From assembly GCF_030232585.1 (NCBI RefSeq), contig NZ_JASPJX010000002.1:1-64000 (forward strand): a DNA stretch of 64,000 bases, read 5' to 3'. Under the pieces are notes generated by a model that was given only the letters and a program-made list of their open reading frames with translations, was not told where the DNA came from and searched no databases. Of the stretch, positions 26,657 to 34,581 are shown piece after piece. The stretch is from Corynebacterium sp. MSK008 (GTDB lineage: Bacteria; Actinomycetota; Actinomycetes; Mycobacteriales; Mycobacteriaceae). Made by a program: the position numbers and the translations under genes. The stretch's first letter is position 1. Each line of letters starts with the position of its first letter.

Positions 26657-27336
26657 TCCAGCACAGAGTCGGCTTCGTTGACCTCGTCGAAGGTGGGTTC
26701 TTCCACCTCGGCGAGGAAGAACTGGGCGCCGTTGGCGTCGTGCACGCCCGCAGTCCCGTTCTCGGGGCCGAACTCCACGCCGCCGCCCAGGTTTTCCACC
26801 TGTGTGCAGGCCGCGTCCACGTCGCGCACGCCGAAGTAGCTGAACCACTGGGCGTGCTCGCCGACGAACATGCCCAAAAACGGCGCGCCGTCCTCCAGCG
26901 CGATGAAGTAGCCGTCTTCCTCGCGGATCTCCCAGTCGAAGAGTTCGCCGTAGAAGTCGATGGCGTCCATGCTCGGCGCGGAGTACTCGTACCACACCGG
27001 CACACCCGGCTCACCTGCTGCGAAGAAGCGCTCCTCTGGGTCCTTCAGCCCGAACAGGCCGCCGGCGGGGTCCTGGCACAGGGTCACGGATTCATCTGCG
27101 CTGAGCACCTTGCCGCCCAGCTTTTCCACGTTCTCCGGGCTGCCGATAAAGGACGTCACCCACATGTCCATCTGCGCCGGCACGATGCCGGCCACCGGCA
27201 GGCCCTCCTTGCGGGCGGTGCCGTCCACGATCTCCCAGCCCAAAAGCTCGGAGTAAAAGTGGGTGGACTTGAGCTGGTTCTGGGTGACCAGGTCCTGCCA
27301 GAACGGCATGCCTTCTTTGCCTTCGAATGCGGGCAT
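26653..27336 (-). CDS. VOC (glyoxalase-like) two-domain protein
   Basis: 227 aa formed of two tandem vicinal-oxygen-chelate domains, each starting with a FYxELxxWE motif (FYSELLGWEI and FYGELFDWEI). Such proteins in Actinobacteria are often annotated as hydroxylases or glyoxalases; metal ligands are only partly evident and no substrate can be named. The ATG at 27336 overlaps the TAA stop of the S4 gene by one base (TAATG type), so the two are translationally coupled. Convergent overlap of 4 bases with the preceding gene. Confidence 0.85.
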   Translation of the reverse strand: MPAFEGKEGMPFWQDLVTQNQLKSTHFYSELLGWEIVDGTARKEGLPVAGIVPAQMDMWVTSFIGSPENVEKLGGKVLSADESVTLCQDPAGGLFGLKDPEERFFAAGEPGVPVWYEYSAPSMDAIDFYGELFDWEIREEDGYFIALEDGAPFLGMFVGEHAQWFSYFGVRDVDAACTQVENLGGGVEFGPENGTAGVHDANGAQFFLAEVEEPTFDEVNEADSVLD

Positions 27337-27623
27337 TACAGGTTCCTCCACTTCTCGGGGTCGAAGTCGTCGTTGGCGGTGCGTTCGTCGAAGTAGTCGC
27401 CGTCGTCGCCGTCGACTACTACCGTGGCTGAATCTGCGCCAAGGCCGACGGTATCGCCGTCGATAAGCGAGTGCCCCCTGGAGGTGACCACCTCGTTGTT
27501 GACGGTGACCTCGCCAGCGCTGATGGCTTCCTTCGCGTGGCCGCCGGATTCGGCGAGGTTGGCCAGTTTGAGAAATTGTCCGAGTTTGATCGTGTCGCCG
27601 GAAATGGGCACGTCGATATGCAT
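27336..27623 (-). CDS. S4-domain RNA-binding protein (YbcJ/RqcP-like)
   Basis: 95 aa with an N-terminal S4 RNA-binding domain: LGQFLKLANLAESGGHAKEAI followed by GEVTVNNEVVTSRGHSL. The C-terminal tail is acidic (DGDDGDYFDE). Related small S4 proteins bind ribosomal or structured RNA. It is the first gene of a two-gene minus-strand unit with the VOC protein. Confidence 0.88.
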   Translation of the reverse strand: MHIDVPISGDTIKLGQFLKLANLAESGGHAKEAISAGEVTVNNEVVTSRGHSLIDGDTVGLGADSATVVVDGDDGDYFDERTANDDFDPEKWRNL

Positions 27624-27640
27624 GCAGGTTAGTCTAAGGC

Positions 27641-27772
27641 ATGCGAAGAATCTGGGCGTTTACCCTGACCTTCCTGCTTGCCGGGTGTCAGGGCATAGAT
27701 GGCGCCCGGTTCATGCCCACCTCGTGGAGGCCGCCGACTACCTCTAGCGTTCCGCCTGATCCACCGGCATGA
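27641..27772 (+). CDS. Small predicted lipoprotein (43 aa)
   Basis: Begins MRRIWAF, then a short hydrophobic stretch ending in the lipobox LLAGC (Cys16). A Pro/Thr/Ser-rich tail ends PPDPPA before TGA. This is a textbook lipoprotein leader on a 27-residue mature peptide. It starts 17 bases from the divergent S4 gene and runs 29 bases into the 3' end of the SDR gene on the other strand. The ribosome site is weak (TAAGG directly before the ATG). A short real gene or a decayed lipoprotein both fit. Confidence 0.45.
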   Translation: MRRIWAFTLTFLLAGCQGIDGARFMPTSWRPPTTSSVPPDPPA

Positions 27773-28454
27773 TGCTCATCGTGTCGATGTTCACGTGCGT
27801 CGGCAGGCTTGCCACCCACCGGACCGCCTCCGCGATGTCGTCCGCGTTGAGGTTCTGTTTGCCCTCGTAGACCTGGTTTGCGCGCTCCTCGTCGCCGCCA
27901 AACCTGTTGAGCGAGAAGTCCGTCTTCACTCGGCCCGGATCGATCTCGCACACGCGGATGTTGTTCTCCGCCTCCTCGCGCCTGAAAGCCCTGGTCACGC
28001 CGCGGAGTCCGTGCTTTGCGGCGTTGTATCCCGAGCCGCCCTTGTACGCGTCCGTGCCAGCCACCGAACCGATGTTCACCACCAGCCCGTTCGACGCCTT
28101 GAGCTGCGGGTACAGCGCGCGGGTGACGCGCATCGTGCCCATCACGTTGGTCTGGAACATCCACTCCCAGTCCGCGTCGTCCGCGTCGCGCAAGAAGTCC
28201 AGCTCCTTCGCGCCGCCGGCGTTGTTGACCAGCAGGTCCACGCGTTCAAGCTGCGCAAGCTTCTCGACGCTCCCCCGGTCCACCACGTCCAACTCCATCG
28301 CCACCCCGCCGATCTCGTCCGCAATCTGCTGGCACTTCTCCAGGCGCCGCGCCGCCACGACGACCTTCCAGCCGTCCTTAGCCAACGCCCTGCAGGTGGC
28401 CTCCCCGATGCCTGCCGATCCGCCAGTGACTACTGCTACCTTCTGCTCGCTCAT
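27744..28454 (-). CDS. Short-chain dehydrogenase/reductase
   Basis: 236 aa. NAD(P) motif TGGSAGIG near 10-17, NNAG at about 82, catalytic Ser in NIGSVAG and YxxxK in YNAAKHG. The arrangement matches classical SDRs of the YdfG/serine-dehydrogenase branch, but the substrate is not predictable. The ATG overlaps the LysE-family stop by 4 bases, so the two genes are coupled. Confidence 0.9.
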   Translation of the reverse strand: MSEQKVAVVTGGSAGIGEATCRALAKDGWKVVVAARRLEKCQQIADEIGGVAMELDVVDRGSVEKLAQLERVDLLVNNAGGAKELDFLRDADDADWEWMFQTNVMGTMRVTRALYPQLKASNGLVVNIGSVAGTDAYKGGSGYNAAKHGLRGVTRAFRREEAENNIRVCEIDPGRVKTDFSLNRFGGDEERANQVYEGKQNLNADDIAEAVRWVASLPTHVNIDTMSIMPVDQAER

Positions 28455-29023
28455 GAGCCGAAGTGTAGGCCCTCCCACAGCATCCAGACTGCTAATGCGA
28501 TGAAGATGCTGCCCGTGATGACGTCGATAAGCTTGCTGTACTTGGTTATCAGCTGCGACATCGCTTGGACTGCCAGCGCAAAGCCCACGAACCAGATGGT
28601 GCCGGTGAGGACCATGACTGGCGCGGCGACCCACCCGAGGTGCGCGAACTGCGCGAAGATGGCGCCGAAGAAGAGGATCGCCTTCGGGTTGGACAGGTTG
28701 GTGAGCAGACCCGTGAGCAACGGTCTTGGAACCTGCTGCGTGGCGGGGATTTCCGGGTCGGAGGCGCGGATGGCGCCGATGCCCATCCACAGCAGGTAGG
28801 CGCCGCCCACGATCTGCAGCACTGACAGGACCTGCGGAAACGCCTGGATCAACGCGCTTAAGCCCGCCAGGGATGCGACGATCCAGATGGTGTTGCCGAG
28901 CATGATGCCCAGCGCGCACATCACGCCAGCTCTTCGATCCTTCGACCCCACGCGGATGATCTGCACCAGGTCCGGGCCAGGGCTCGCGATCGCCGCCAGC
29001 CACACGCCGAGTAGCGCAATCAT
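28451..29023 (-). CDS. LysE/RhtB-family amino-acid exporter
   Basis: 190 aa with about six helices and the family signature ASPGPDLVQIIRVG near the N-terminus, plus the NLSNPKAILFFGAIF motif. RhtB/LysE proteins export amino acids; the specific substrate is unknown. It is preceded by alkB with a 4-base overlap (stop at 29020) and followed by the SDR gene, making a three-gene unit. Confidence 0.88.
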   Translation of the reverse strand: MIALLGVWLAAIASPGPDLVQIIRVGSKDRRAGVMCALGIMLGNTIWIVASLAGLSALIQAFPQVLSVLQIVGGAYLLWMGIGAIRASDPEIPATQQVPRPLLTGLLTNLSNPKAILFFGAIFAQFAHLGWVAAPVMVLTGTIWFVGFALAVQAMSQLITKYSKLIDVITGSIFIALAVWMLWEGLHFGS

Positions 29024-29664
29024 GTCGCCTCCATTTGCCGCATGGTGATGTTCAGCCGACCTTCGAGCAGGTCGGACGTGCCTTTTCTCGCGCCGAGCAC
29101 GCCGTGTTTCGCCCTCCTGGCCGGCCCGCCAAAGACTACAACGTCGCCGGACAGCAGCAGCGTATCGCGCCCCGCGATGCGGAAGATCGTGTCCTGGCCG
29201 AACGACAGGCTGACCACCGCGTTTTCAGACTCCTCCTCCGCGTCCACGTGCTGCCCCATGCCCTTGCCCGGCGGGTAGAAGTTCACCAGCGCCGTCTCAA
29301 TTCTCGGGGTCGGGCCGACTATCGGGTCTATTTCCCGCGCCTTCGCCATGACGTTGTCCGCGATGGCCTGGAAATTGTCCGGGATCGGCGGCACCGGGTA
29401 GCCGTCGACCTCCCTGACCATGCGGTACGGGTTCGTGGCCCAGAACCAGCCCAGCGAGAGCAGCCAGGCATCCATTTGGCCGTGGCCGACCTTTGGACGT
29501 CGCATAGCAACCGGCGTCCCCGCCACCTTCTTGGCCAGCTCGCGCGCCTGATTGACCAGTTCCTCCTGCTCTGCGGGCGTGAAAAAGGCAGGCAAATGGA
29601 CCGCACCAGGGATGATGCGGGCGGGCGGCCGCGGAATGACGAGCACGGGAATAATGTAGCGCAT
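29020..29664 (-). CDS. alkB: AlkB-type 2-oxoglutarate/Fe(II) DNA dioxygenase
   Basis: 214 aa. Fe(II) ligands are seen in NFYPPGKGMGQHVDAEE (HxD) and in RAKHGVLG (distal His); the 2-oxoglutarate-binding Arg lies in GRLNITMRQ. It repairs 1-methyladenine and 3-methylcytosine in the family. The frame starts at 29664. It heads a minus-strand unit with the LysE exporter and the SDR. Confidence 0.92.
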   Translation of the reverse strand: MRYIIPVLVIPRPPARIIPGAVHLPAFFTPAEQEELVNQARELAKKVAGTPVAMRRPKVGHGQMDAWLLSLGWFWATNPYRMVREVDGYPVPPIPDNFQAIADNVMAKAREIDPIVGPTPRIETALVNFYPPGKGMGQHVDAEEESENAVVSLSFGQDTIFRIAGRDTLLLSGDVVVFGGPARRAKHGVLGARKGTSDLLEGRLNITMRQMEAT

Positions 29665-29722
29665 CCTTTCGTCGCGGTCGCATATGTGAGTGGTTTTCTT
29701 TTTCTTTGTGCTGGCATACCTC

Positions 29723-29751
29723 TTGACAGTCGTTTGTATGTTCTATATTGT
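29723..29751 (+). promoter_or_regulatory. Sigma-70-type promoter of the HNH gene
   Basis: A perfect -35 TTGACA (29723-29728) and -10 TATTGT (29746-29751) are separated by 17 bp. An alternative -10, TATATT, overlaps it. The surrounding 60 bases are unusually AT-rich for this genome. Confidence 0.7.
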
Positions 29752-29779
29752 TGAGCGTACCACGACGAGAGGGGCGACC

Positions 29780-31201
29780 GTGACCACCGCCACCACAGCA
29801 CCGAAAAAATTCCGTAACCAGCGAGAACACGACCCGGATAGCGAATGCGCCCAGGCCATCCGGGACACCTACTGGACCATGTTTGGGCACTACGCGTACC
29901 CCGGTTTCGACGTCGAGGATTTCGACGCCACGGTGACGCAACTGCAGCTCGCCACCGGCTGGCACAAGGGGTTTGTCAAAAACGCGATCCTTGGCCACGC
30001 CGCGCTGCAGGACCTCCCACGTCTGCGCGAGCTGCAGCAGGAAACGCGCCTGCTGGACGTGGGGCACCTGACCGCGGTCTACACCGCGATTGAGGAACTC
30101 GGGGAGGATGTGGACGAGGAAGCACTCATGCTTATCGACGGCATCCTGTCCGACACCTTCACCCCCACCCGCCACGACCAGGCAGTTCCCCAGCGCAAGA
30201 CCGTCACGGACCGCATCCGGGCAGCGATCAAGCGCACGGACAAAAGCCGCGCCTACGACAAGCGCAAGCGCGACAAGCGCGAGCAGGACAACTCAGAAAA
30301 GTTCGGCATCTACGAGTACCGCGACCGGTCGATCGTGCAGCTGGACACTAATTCTCTGGACGGCCGGAGGATCCAGGCCAACGTCGCCGAGGTTGCGCGC
30401 AAGCTCGGCATCAGCACCTCCGATGCGGCCATCAAGCTGCTCGCCGGAGAAACCATCGGCATCGAGATCGCGCCGGTACTGAACGTGTACAGCCCAAAGA
30501 ACCGCGGAAACGGCGACCCGGTTTTCATCCCCGGTTGCGGATGGACGGAGCCGGAGGCCGCCACCGCCTTCGAGCGGTGGATCGCCGACACCTTCATCGA
30601 CGAGCGGGACCTCGACGCCGAACTGGAAAAGCGGCTGCGGGGCTACGTTCCCAGCGAGGGAATGCGCCACGCCGTCTACGCCCGTAACCGCACCTGCATC
30701 TACCCGGAGTGCAACCGCCCCGCCGAACAGTGCCAGTTGGACCACCGCATCCCGTACGACGAGGGCGGCCCAACAGAGGCGGACAACCTCTACCCCCTGT
30801 GCCAGCGGCACCACAACATGAAAACTGATCGGACGGCGTTCTACATCCCGGACCCGCACACCGGGGACATCATCTGGCTGTTCGCCGACGGTTCCTACGT
30901 GGTCACCGTGGAAGATGGCCTCCTGCGCGACCAGTTCACGCCCCACAATCCCAGGTGGCAGTCCAGCATGTCCGCCGTGCGCAAGAACCGTGCCCGGGCT
31001 GCGGAGTTTTTCGCCAAAGGCCACACAATCCTGGACACTTTCGAGCAGGACCTGGATATCGAGCAGGCCACCGCCGCGATAGAGGACCTGGAGCAGGAGT
31101 ACGGCATGAAGTTCGGGTTCGCCCCGGAGATGCCGTACGTGGAACCCTTGCCCGAAGAACCGGTCGAGGCCCCGTTCCCCGACCCGGAGGAGGAGCACTA
31201 A
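29780..31201 (+). CDS. DUF222-type HNH endonuclease
   Basis: 473 aa from GTG 29780, with GAGAGGGG about 5 bases upstream. The N-terminal part is the helical DUF222-like region; the HNH domain (about residues 295-355) contains CIYPECNRP, QLDHRIPYDEGGPTE and CQRHHN, so the catalytic His-Asn-His and the zinc-type Cys pairs are present. A strongly basic linker (KRKRDKREQD) sits at about 160. The family is common and multi-copy in Actinobacteria; its function is not settled, and some members behave as mobile or defence-related nucleases. Confidence 0.9.
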   Translation: MTTATTAPKKFRNQREHDPDSECAQAIRDTYWTMFGHYAYPGFDVEDFDATVTQLQLATGWHKGFVKNAILGHAALQDLPRLRELQQETRLLDVGHLTAVYTAIEELGEDVDEEALMLIDGILSDTFTPTRHDQAVPQRKTVTDRIRAAIKRTDKSRAYDKRKRDKREQDNSEKFGIYEYRDRSIVQLDTNSLDGRRIQANVAEVARKLGISTSDAAIKLLAGETIGIEIAPVLNVYSPKNRGNGDPVFIPGCGWTEPEAATAFERWIADTFIDERDLDAELEKRLRGYVPSEGMRHAVYARNRTCIYPECNRPAEQCQLDHRIPYDEGGPTEADNLYPLCQRHHNMKTDRTAFYIPDPHTGDIIWLFADGSYVVTVEDGLLRDQFTPHNPRWQSSMSAVRKNRARAAEFFAKGHTILDTFEQDLDIEQATAAIEDLEQEYGMKFGFAPEMPYVEPLPEEPVEAPFPDPEEEH

Positions 31202-31740
31202 CGCAGGTAGAACCTATCCACTACCTCGTACTTTGGGCCGCCACTTCGGCCCCTGCCCAGGTGTGACTCCAACAGCAGCACTTCATCGGCGGCGAATTCG
31301 GGGCCGGTGTAGATGGCGAGGGCGTGGGCGTGGTCGTCGAGAAGCCAAGGATCCCTTGTGCGAGTGCCGGTCCGCGCGACGGTAAGGTGCGCGCGCTGCC
31401 GGCGGCGCATGTCCGGGTCGAGCTGGCAGTCCGCCATCAGGTCTTTTAGGGGTGCTTTGTCGCCGCCGACCCCGATCCACATGGTGCGCCGATCAAAACA
31501 CCCGGCCCCTCGGAGGTGCAACCTCAAGGGCCGGGTGAAGGCGGTGGCTTGGGCCAGGTGGTCGATGACCGCGGCGGCGTCGTTGGGCTGCGACCCGTAG
31601 AAGGCGACCGTGATGTGCCAATTGTCGGGGTCGGCCCACCGCACCTCTGTGCCCGAGAAGTTCCGGATGGGCCGCAGGGCGGTGATGAGGTGTTCGCGAA
31701 CATCGGCCGGAGGGACGATCGCTGCGAAGAGGCGTCTCAT
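31198..31740 (-). CDS. thpR: RNA 2',3'-cyclic phosphodiesterase (2H family)
   Basis: 180 aa with the two signature HxTx motifs HITVAF (near 40) and HLTVAR (near 120) of the LigT/ThpR 2H phosphoesterase fold. ATG 31740 gives MRRLFAAIVPP, the usual start of the family; a longer frame exists upstream but overlaps the divergent gene. Convergent 4-base overlap with the HNH gene. Confidence 0.9.
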   Translation of the reverse strand: MRRLFAAIVPPADVREHLITALRPIRNFSGTEVRWADPDNWHITVAFYGSQPNDAAAVIDHLAQATAFTRPLRLHLRGAGCFDRRTMWIGVGGDKAPLKDLMADCQLDPDMRRRQRAHLTVARTGTRTRDPWLLDDHAHALAIYTGPEFAADEVLLLESHLGRGRSGGPKYEVVDRFYLR

Positions 31741-31765
31741 GGCCCACACGCTACCCTTAATTGCC

Positions 31766-33868
31766 ATGTTTGACCTCGCGAAAATCGGACGGGATTTGCC
31801 CGTGTCGCGCGTCATCGACCAACTGCCGGACAATGGGCCGCTGGTGGTGGAGGCGCCGCCCGGCACGGGCAAGACCACGCTGGTGCCGCCGGCGATCGCG
31901 AACAAGGTGGGGAAAACGCTGGTCACGGCGCCCCGGAGGGTTGCGGTGCGGTCAGCGGCGCAGAGGCTTGCGCACCTCAGCGACAGCGAAAAAGTCGGCT
32001 ACAGCATCCGCGGCGAGCACAAGGACGGCTCGTTGGTCGAATTTGTCACGCCGGGGGTGCTGCTGAACCGCCTGCTCAAGGACCCCGGCCTGGAAGGCGT
32101 CAATGCGGTGGTGATCGATGAGGTGCACGAGCGCCAGCTGGACACGGATCTGGTGCTGGCGATGTGCATGGAGGTCGCCCTGTTGCGCGATGACCTGTAC
32201 CTCGCCGCCATGTCGGCCACCCTCGACGCTAGAAAGTTCGCGGACCACATGGGCGCGCAGATCCTGTCCACGGAGGCAGTGACGCACCCGCTGGACATCC
32301 GGTACTCGCCGCACGCGGAAAGGATCCAGGGGACGAAGGAGTTTTATCGTCACGTCGCGGCGCAGACCGCAAGCGAACACCGAACGCTTGTGTTCGTGCC
32401 TGGGGTGCGCGAGGTGGAGCTGGTTTGTGGGTTCCTGGACGAAGCGAAGCCGCTCCACGGCCGCCAGAGCAGCAAAGAGCAGGACGAAACCTTGAGGGGA
32501 ACCAGCAGGGTGGTGGTGGCGACGTCGGTGGCGGAGTCGTCGATAACTGTGCCGGGCGTGCGCAAGGTGGTGGACGCCGGCCTATCCCGGGTGCCCAAGC
32601 GCGACAACCGGGGCATGACGGGCCTGGTCACGGTGACGGAGGCGAAAACCAGCGCCGACCAGCGGGCCGGCCGCGCGGGAAGATTAGGCCCCGGCGAGGT
32701 GGTGCGCGTCTTCTCCCGCGACGAGTACGCAAAAATGCAGCCGGACATCACCCCGGAGATCCTCACCGCGGACCTCACCGGCGCGCTGCTGACCATGAAG
32801 GCGTGGGGGTCGCCGGACTTACCGCTTATCGACGAACCAAAGGACCTCACCGAAGCCGAATCCAACCTCGAGCAGCTCGGGGCGACACGAAACGGCACAA
32901 TCACGGACTTCGGCAAGAAACTGGCGAGCCTGCCCCTGGACCCGAGGTTGGGTGCGGCGCTGCTGGAGTGGGGCTCCCAAGCAGCGCCGACTGTGGCGAG
33001 GCTTGCGGGTGAAACAGACGCGAAGAGGCTGCGCAGGTTAGTCGAAGACAAGGGCCCTGTGGACCCGGGCGAGGTGATTGCGTCTGCGTTTCCGCAGTGG
33101 ATAGCCAAGAAGGTCGGCGACGAATACCAGCTGGCTTCAGGCACCCGCGCAAAGTTCAACTCGAACGCCGAGTGGATCGCAGCCGCGGAGGTGCAAAGGA
33201 CCCACAGCGGAGCGGTCATCCGGGAAGCTGCGCCGATTGCGTTCCCGGAGCACCGAGTGGTGGAGGACAAGGTGGCCTACCTGGAGGACGGCAAGGTCCG
33301 GGGCCGGAAGGTGGCCAGGATTGGTGCGATCGAACTCAGCTCCACTCCGGTCAAGCTCACCCCGGACGAGGCGGCGGAGGCGCTGACAGACGTGGACTTC
33401 GACAGCTTCCCGCTCACCAAGGAGGAGCAGCACTTGAAAGAGCGGCTGGACTTCCTGCACGAGACGCTGGGCTGGCCGGATGTCAGCCAGGGCGATTATT
33501 CGGTCGAGGTGCGTGGGGTGGCCGAAGGTGCGTCGATAGGCAGCTGCGACATGCGGCAGGCGATGTTGCGCCAACTGAATTGGCAGCAAGTGGCGGAGCT
33601 GGATGCGGCGGCGCCGAAGGAATACCAGTACGGCAGCGGCAGGCCGGTGAAGCGCGTGAAGCTGCAGCACATGTTTGGCCAGAAGGGGCAGACTGTCTCG
33701 GGCGTGAAGGTGCTGTACCACCTGCTCTCCCCCGCCGGGCGCCCGCTCGCGGTGACGGACGACCTAGACAGCTTCTGGGAGGGGCCGTACCAGCAGGTGC
33801 GCAAGGAGATGCGGGGCCGCTACCCCAAACACGCGTGGCCCGAGGACCCTACTGGCACTGAGAAATGA
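31766..33868 (+). CDS. hrpB: HrpB-like ATP-dependent RNA helicase
   Basis: 700 aa DEAH-box protein. Motif I is PPGTGKTT near 32, motif II VIDEVHE, motif III MSATLD, motif V VVVATSVAESSITV and motif VI QRAGRAGR. HA2/HrpB C-terminal domains follow. It is about 100 residues shorter than typical HrpB proteins, with the shortening mostly in the C-terminal part. The cellular role of HrpB is poorly known. It overlaps the convergent secreted-protein gene by 20 bases. Confidence 0.88.
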   Translation: MFDLAKIGRDLPVSRVIDQLPDNGPLVVEAPPGTGKTTLVPPAIANKVGKTLVTAPRRVAVRSAAQRLAHLSDSEKVGYSIRGEHKDGSLVEFVTPGVLLNRLLKDPGLEGVNAVVIDEVHERQLDTDLVLAMCMEVALLRDDLYLAAMSATLDARKFADHMGAQILSTEAVTHPLDIRYSPHAERIQGTKEFYRHVAAQTASEHRTLVFVPGVREVELVCGFLDEAKPLHGRQSSKEQDETLRGTSRVVVATSVAESSITVPGVRKVVDAGLSRVPKRDNRGMTGLVTVTEAKTSADQRAGRAGRLGPGEVVRVFSRDEYAKMQPDITPEILTADLTGALLTMKAWGSPDLPLIDEPKDLTEAESNLEQLGATRNGTITDFGKKLASLPLDPRLGAALLEWGSQAAPTVARLAGETDAKRLRRLVEDKGPVDPGEVIASAFPQWIAKKVGDEYQLASGTRAKFNSNAEWIAAAEVQRTHSGAVIREAAPIAFPEHRVVEDKVAYLEDGKVRGRKVARIGAIELSSTPVKLTPDEAAEALTDVDFDSFPLTKEEQHLKERLDFLHETLGWPDVSQGDYSVEVRGVAEGASIGSCDMRQAMLRQLNWQQVAELDAAAPKEYQYGSGRPVKRVKLQHMFGQKGQTVSGVKVLYHLLSPAGRPLAVTDDLDSFWEGPYQQVRKEMRGRYPKHAWPEDPTGTEK

Positions 33869-34493
33869 TGGCGCCGGCGCCGACGAGACCCGCGGCGGCG
33901 AGAATGGCGGCGATGCCCATGTCCACGTCCCTGGAATTGAGGTCGCGCAGCTTCACGTCCAACTGCAGCGGCACGTCGTCCACCTGCAGCTGCAGGTGAT
34001 CCTGGCGAGCAACGAACGGGATGCTCAGCTGGGACGCGAACCCGAGGGGCAGCAACACAAGCAGCGGCAGGCCGACGCCGAGGGCCGTGGCGGCGCAGCG
34101 GTGCGAGACCTCCGGGGCGTACTGAACAAACGCGTCGATGACGGCGCCTTCCTGGGACGCCTCATCCTCAGTCTCGTCGCCCACGGTGACGCGGACCGGG
34201 AAGTCCTGGGTGGTGTCGTCCGCGAACGTCGCGGTCACGGTCCACGTGTACACACCGGGGCTGATGTCCTCCCCCGGTTCGAGGCGGATGGTGCCGTCTG
34301 GCGTGAGCGTTGCCCAGCTAGGCATGTCGTTCGCTTCGTACCATGCTGCGCCGAGTGGCAGCGGGGGTTCTACGGTTGCTGTAAGGCCCGGAACCACGTT
34401 GGCGGGATCGTACCCATCTTCGGCCTGAGCTGGGGAAACGGACGCGCAGGCGAGCGCAAGCGCGCTCGTGAAGGCGATAAGTTTGGTGCGCAT
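33849..34493 (-). CDS. Secreted Ig-like protein with Cys-bounded C-terminal anchor
   Basis: 214 aa. Sec signal peptide (MRTKLIAFTSALALACAS, cleavage near AQA), then one Ig/YPDG-like module (about 25-110) with PSWATLTPDGTIRLEPGED. The C-terminal region starts HRCAATALGVGLPLLVLLP and ends in a second hydrophobic helix and QCQ. This terminus is clearly related to that of the NANP-repeat protein at 1764, which has DPRCIASLVGLGLPLVVLIP at the same place. Likely anchored in the envelope; function unknown. Confidence 0.82.
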   Translation of the reverse strand: MRTKLIAFTSALALACASVSPAQAEDGYDPANVVPGLTATVEPPLPLGAAWYEANDMPSWATLTPDGTIRLEPGEDISPGVYTWTVTATFADDTTQDFPVRVTVGDETEDEASQEGAVIDAFVQYAPEVSHRCAATALGVGLPLLVLLPLGFASQLSIPFVARQDHLQLQVDDVPLQLDVKLRDLNSRDVDMGIAAILAAAGLVGAGAIISQCQ

Positions 34494-34581
34494 TTCTCAG
34501 GTTTCCTCAGTTGTAGATGTTTATATGGCTTTGAATATTTGATGATTGTAGTAGACAAGTCCTGGTGTAGTCTTAATCGCA

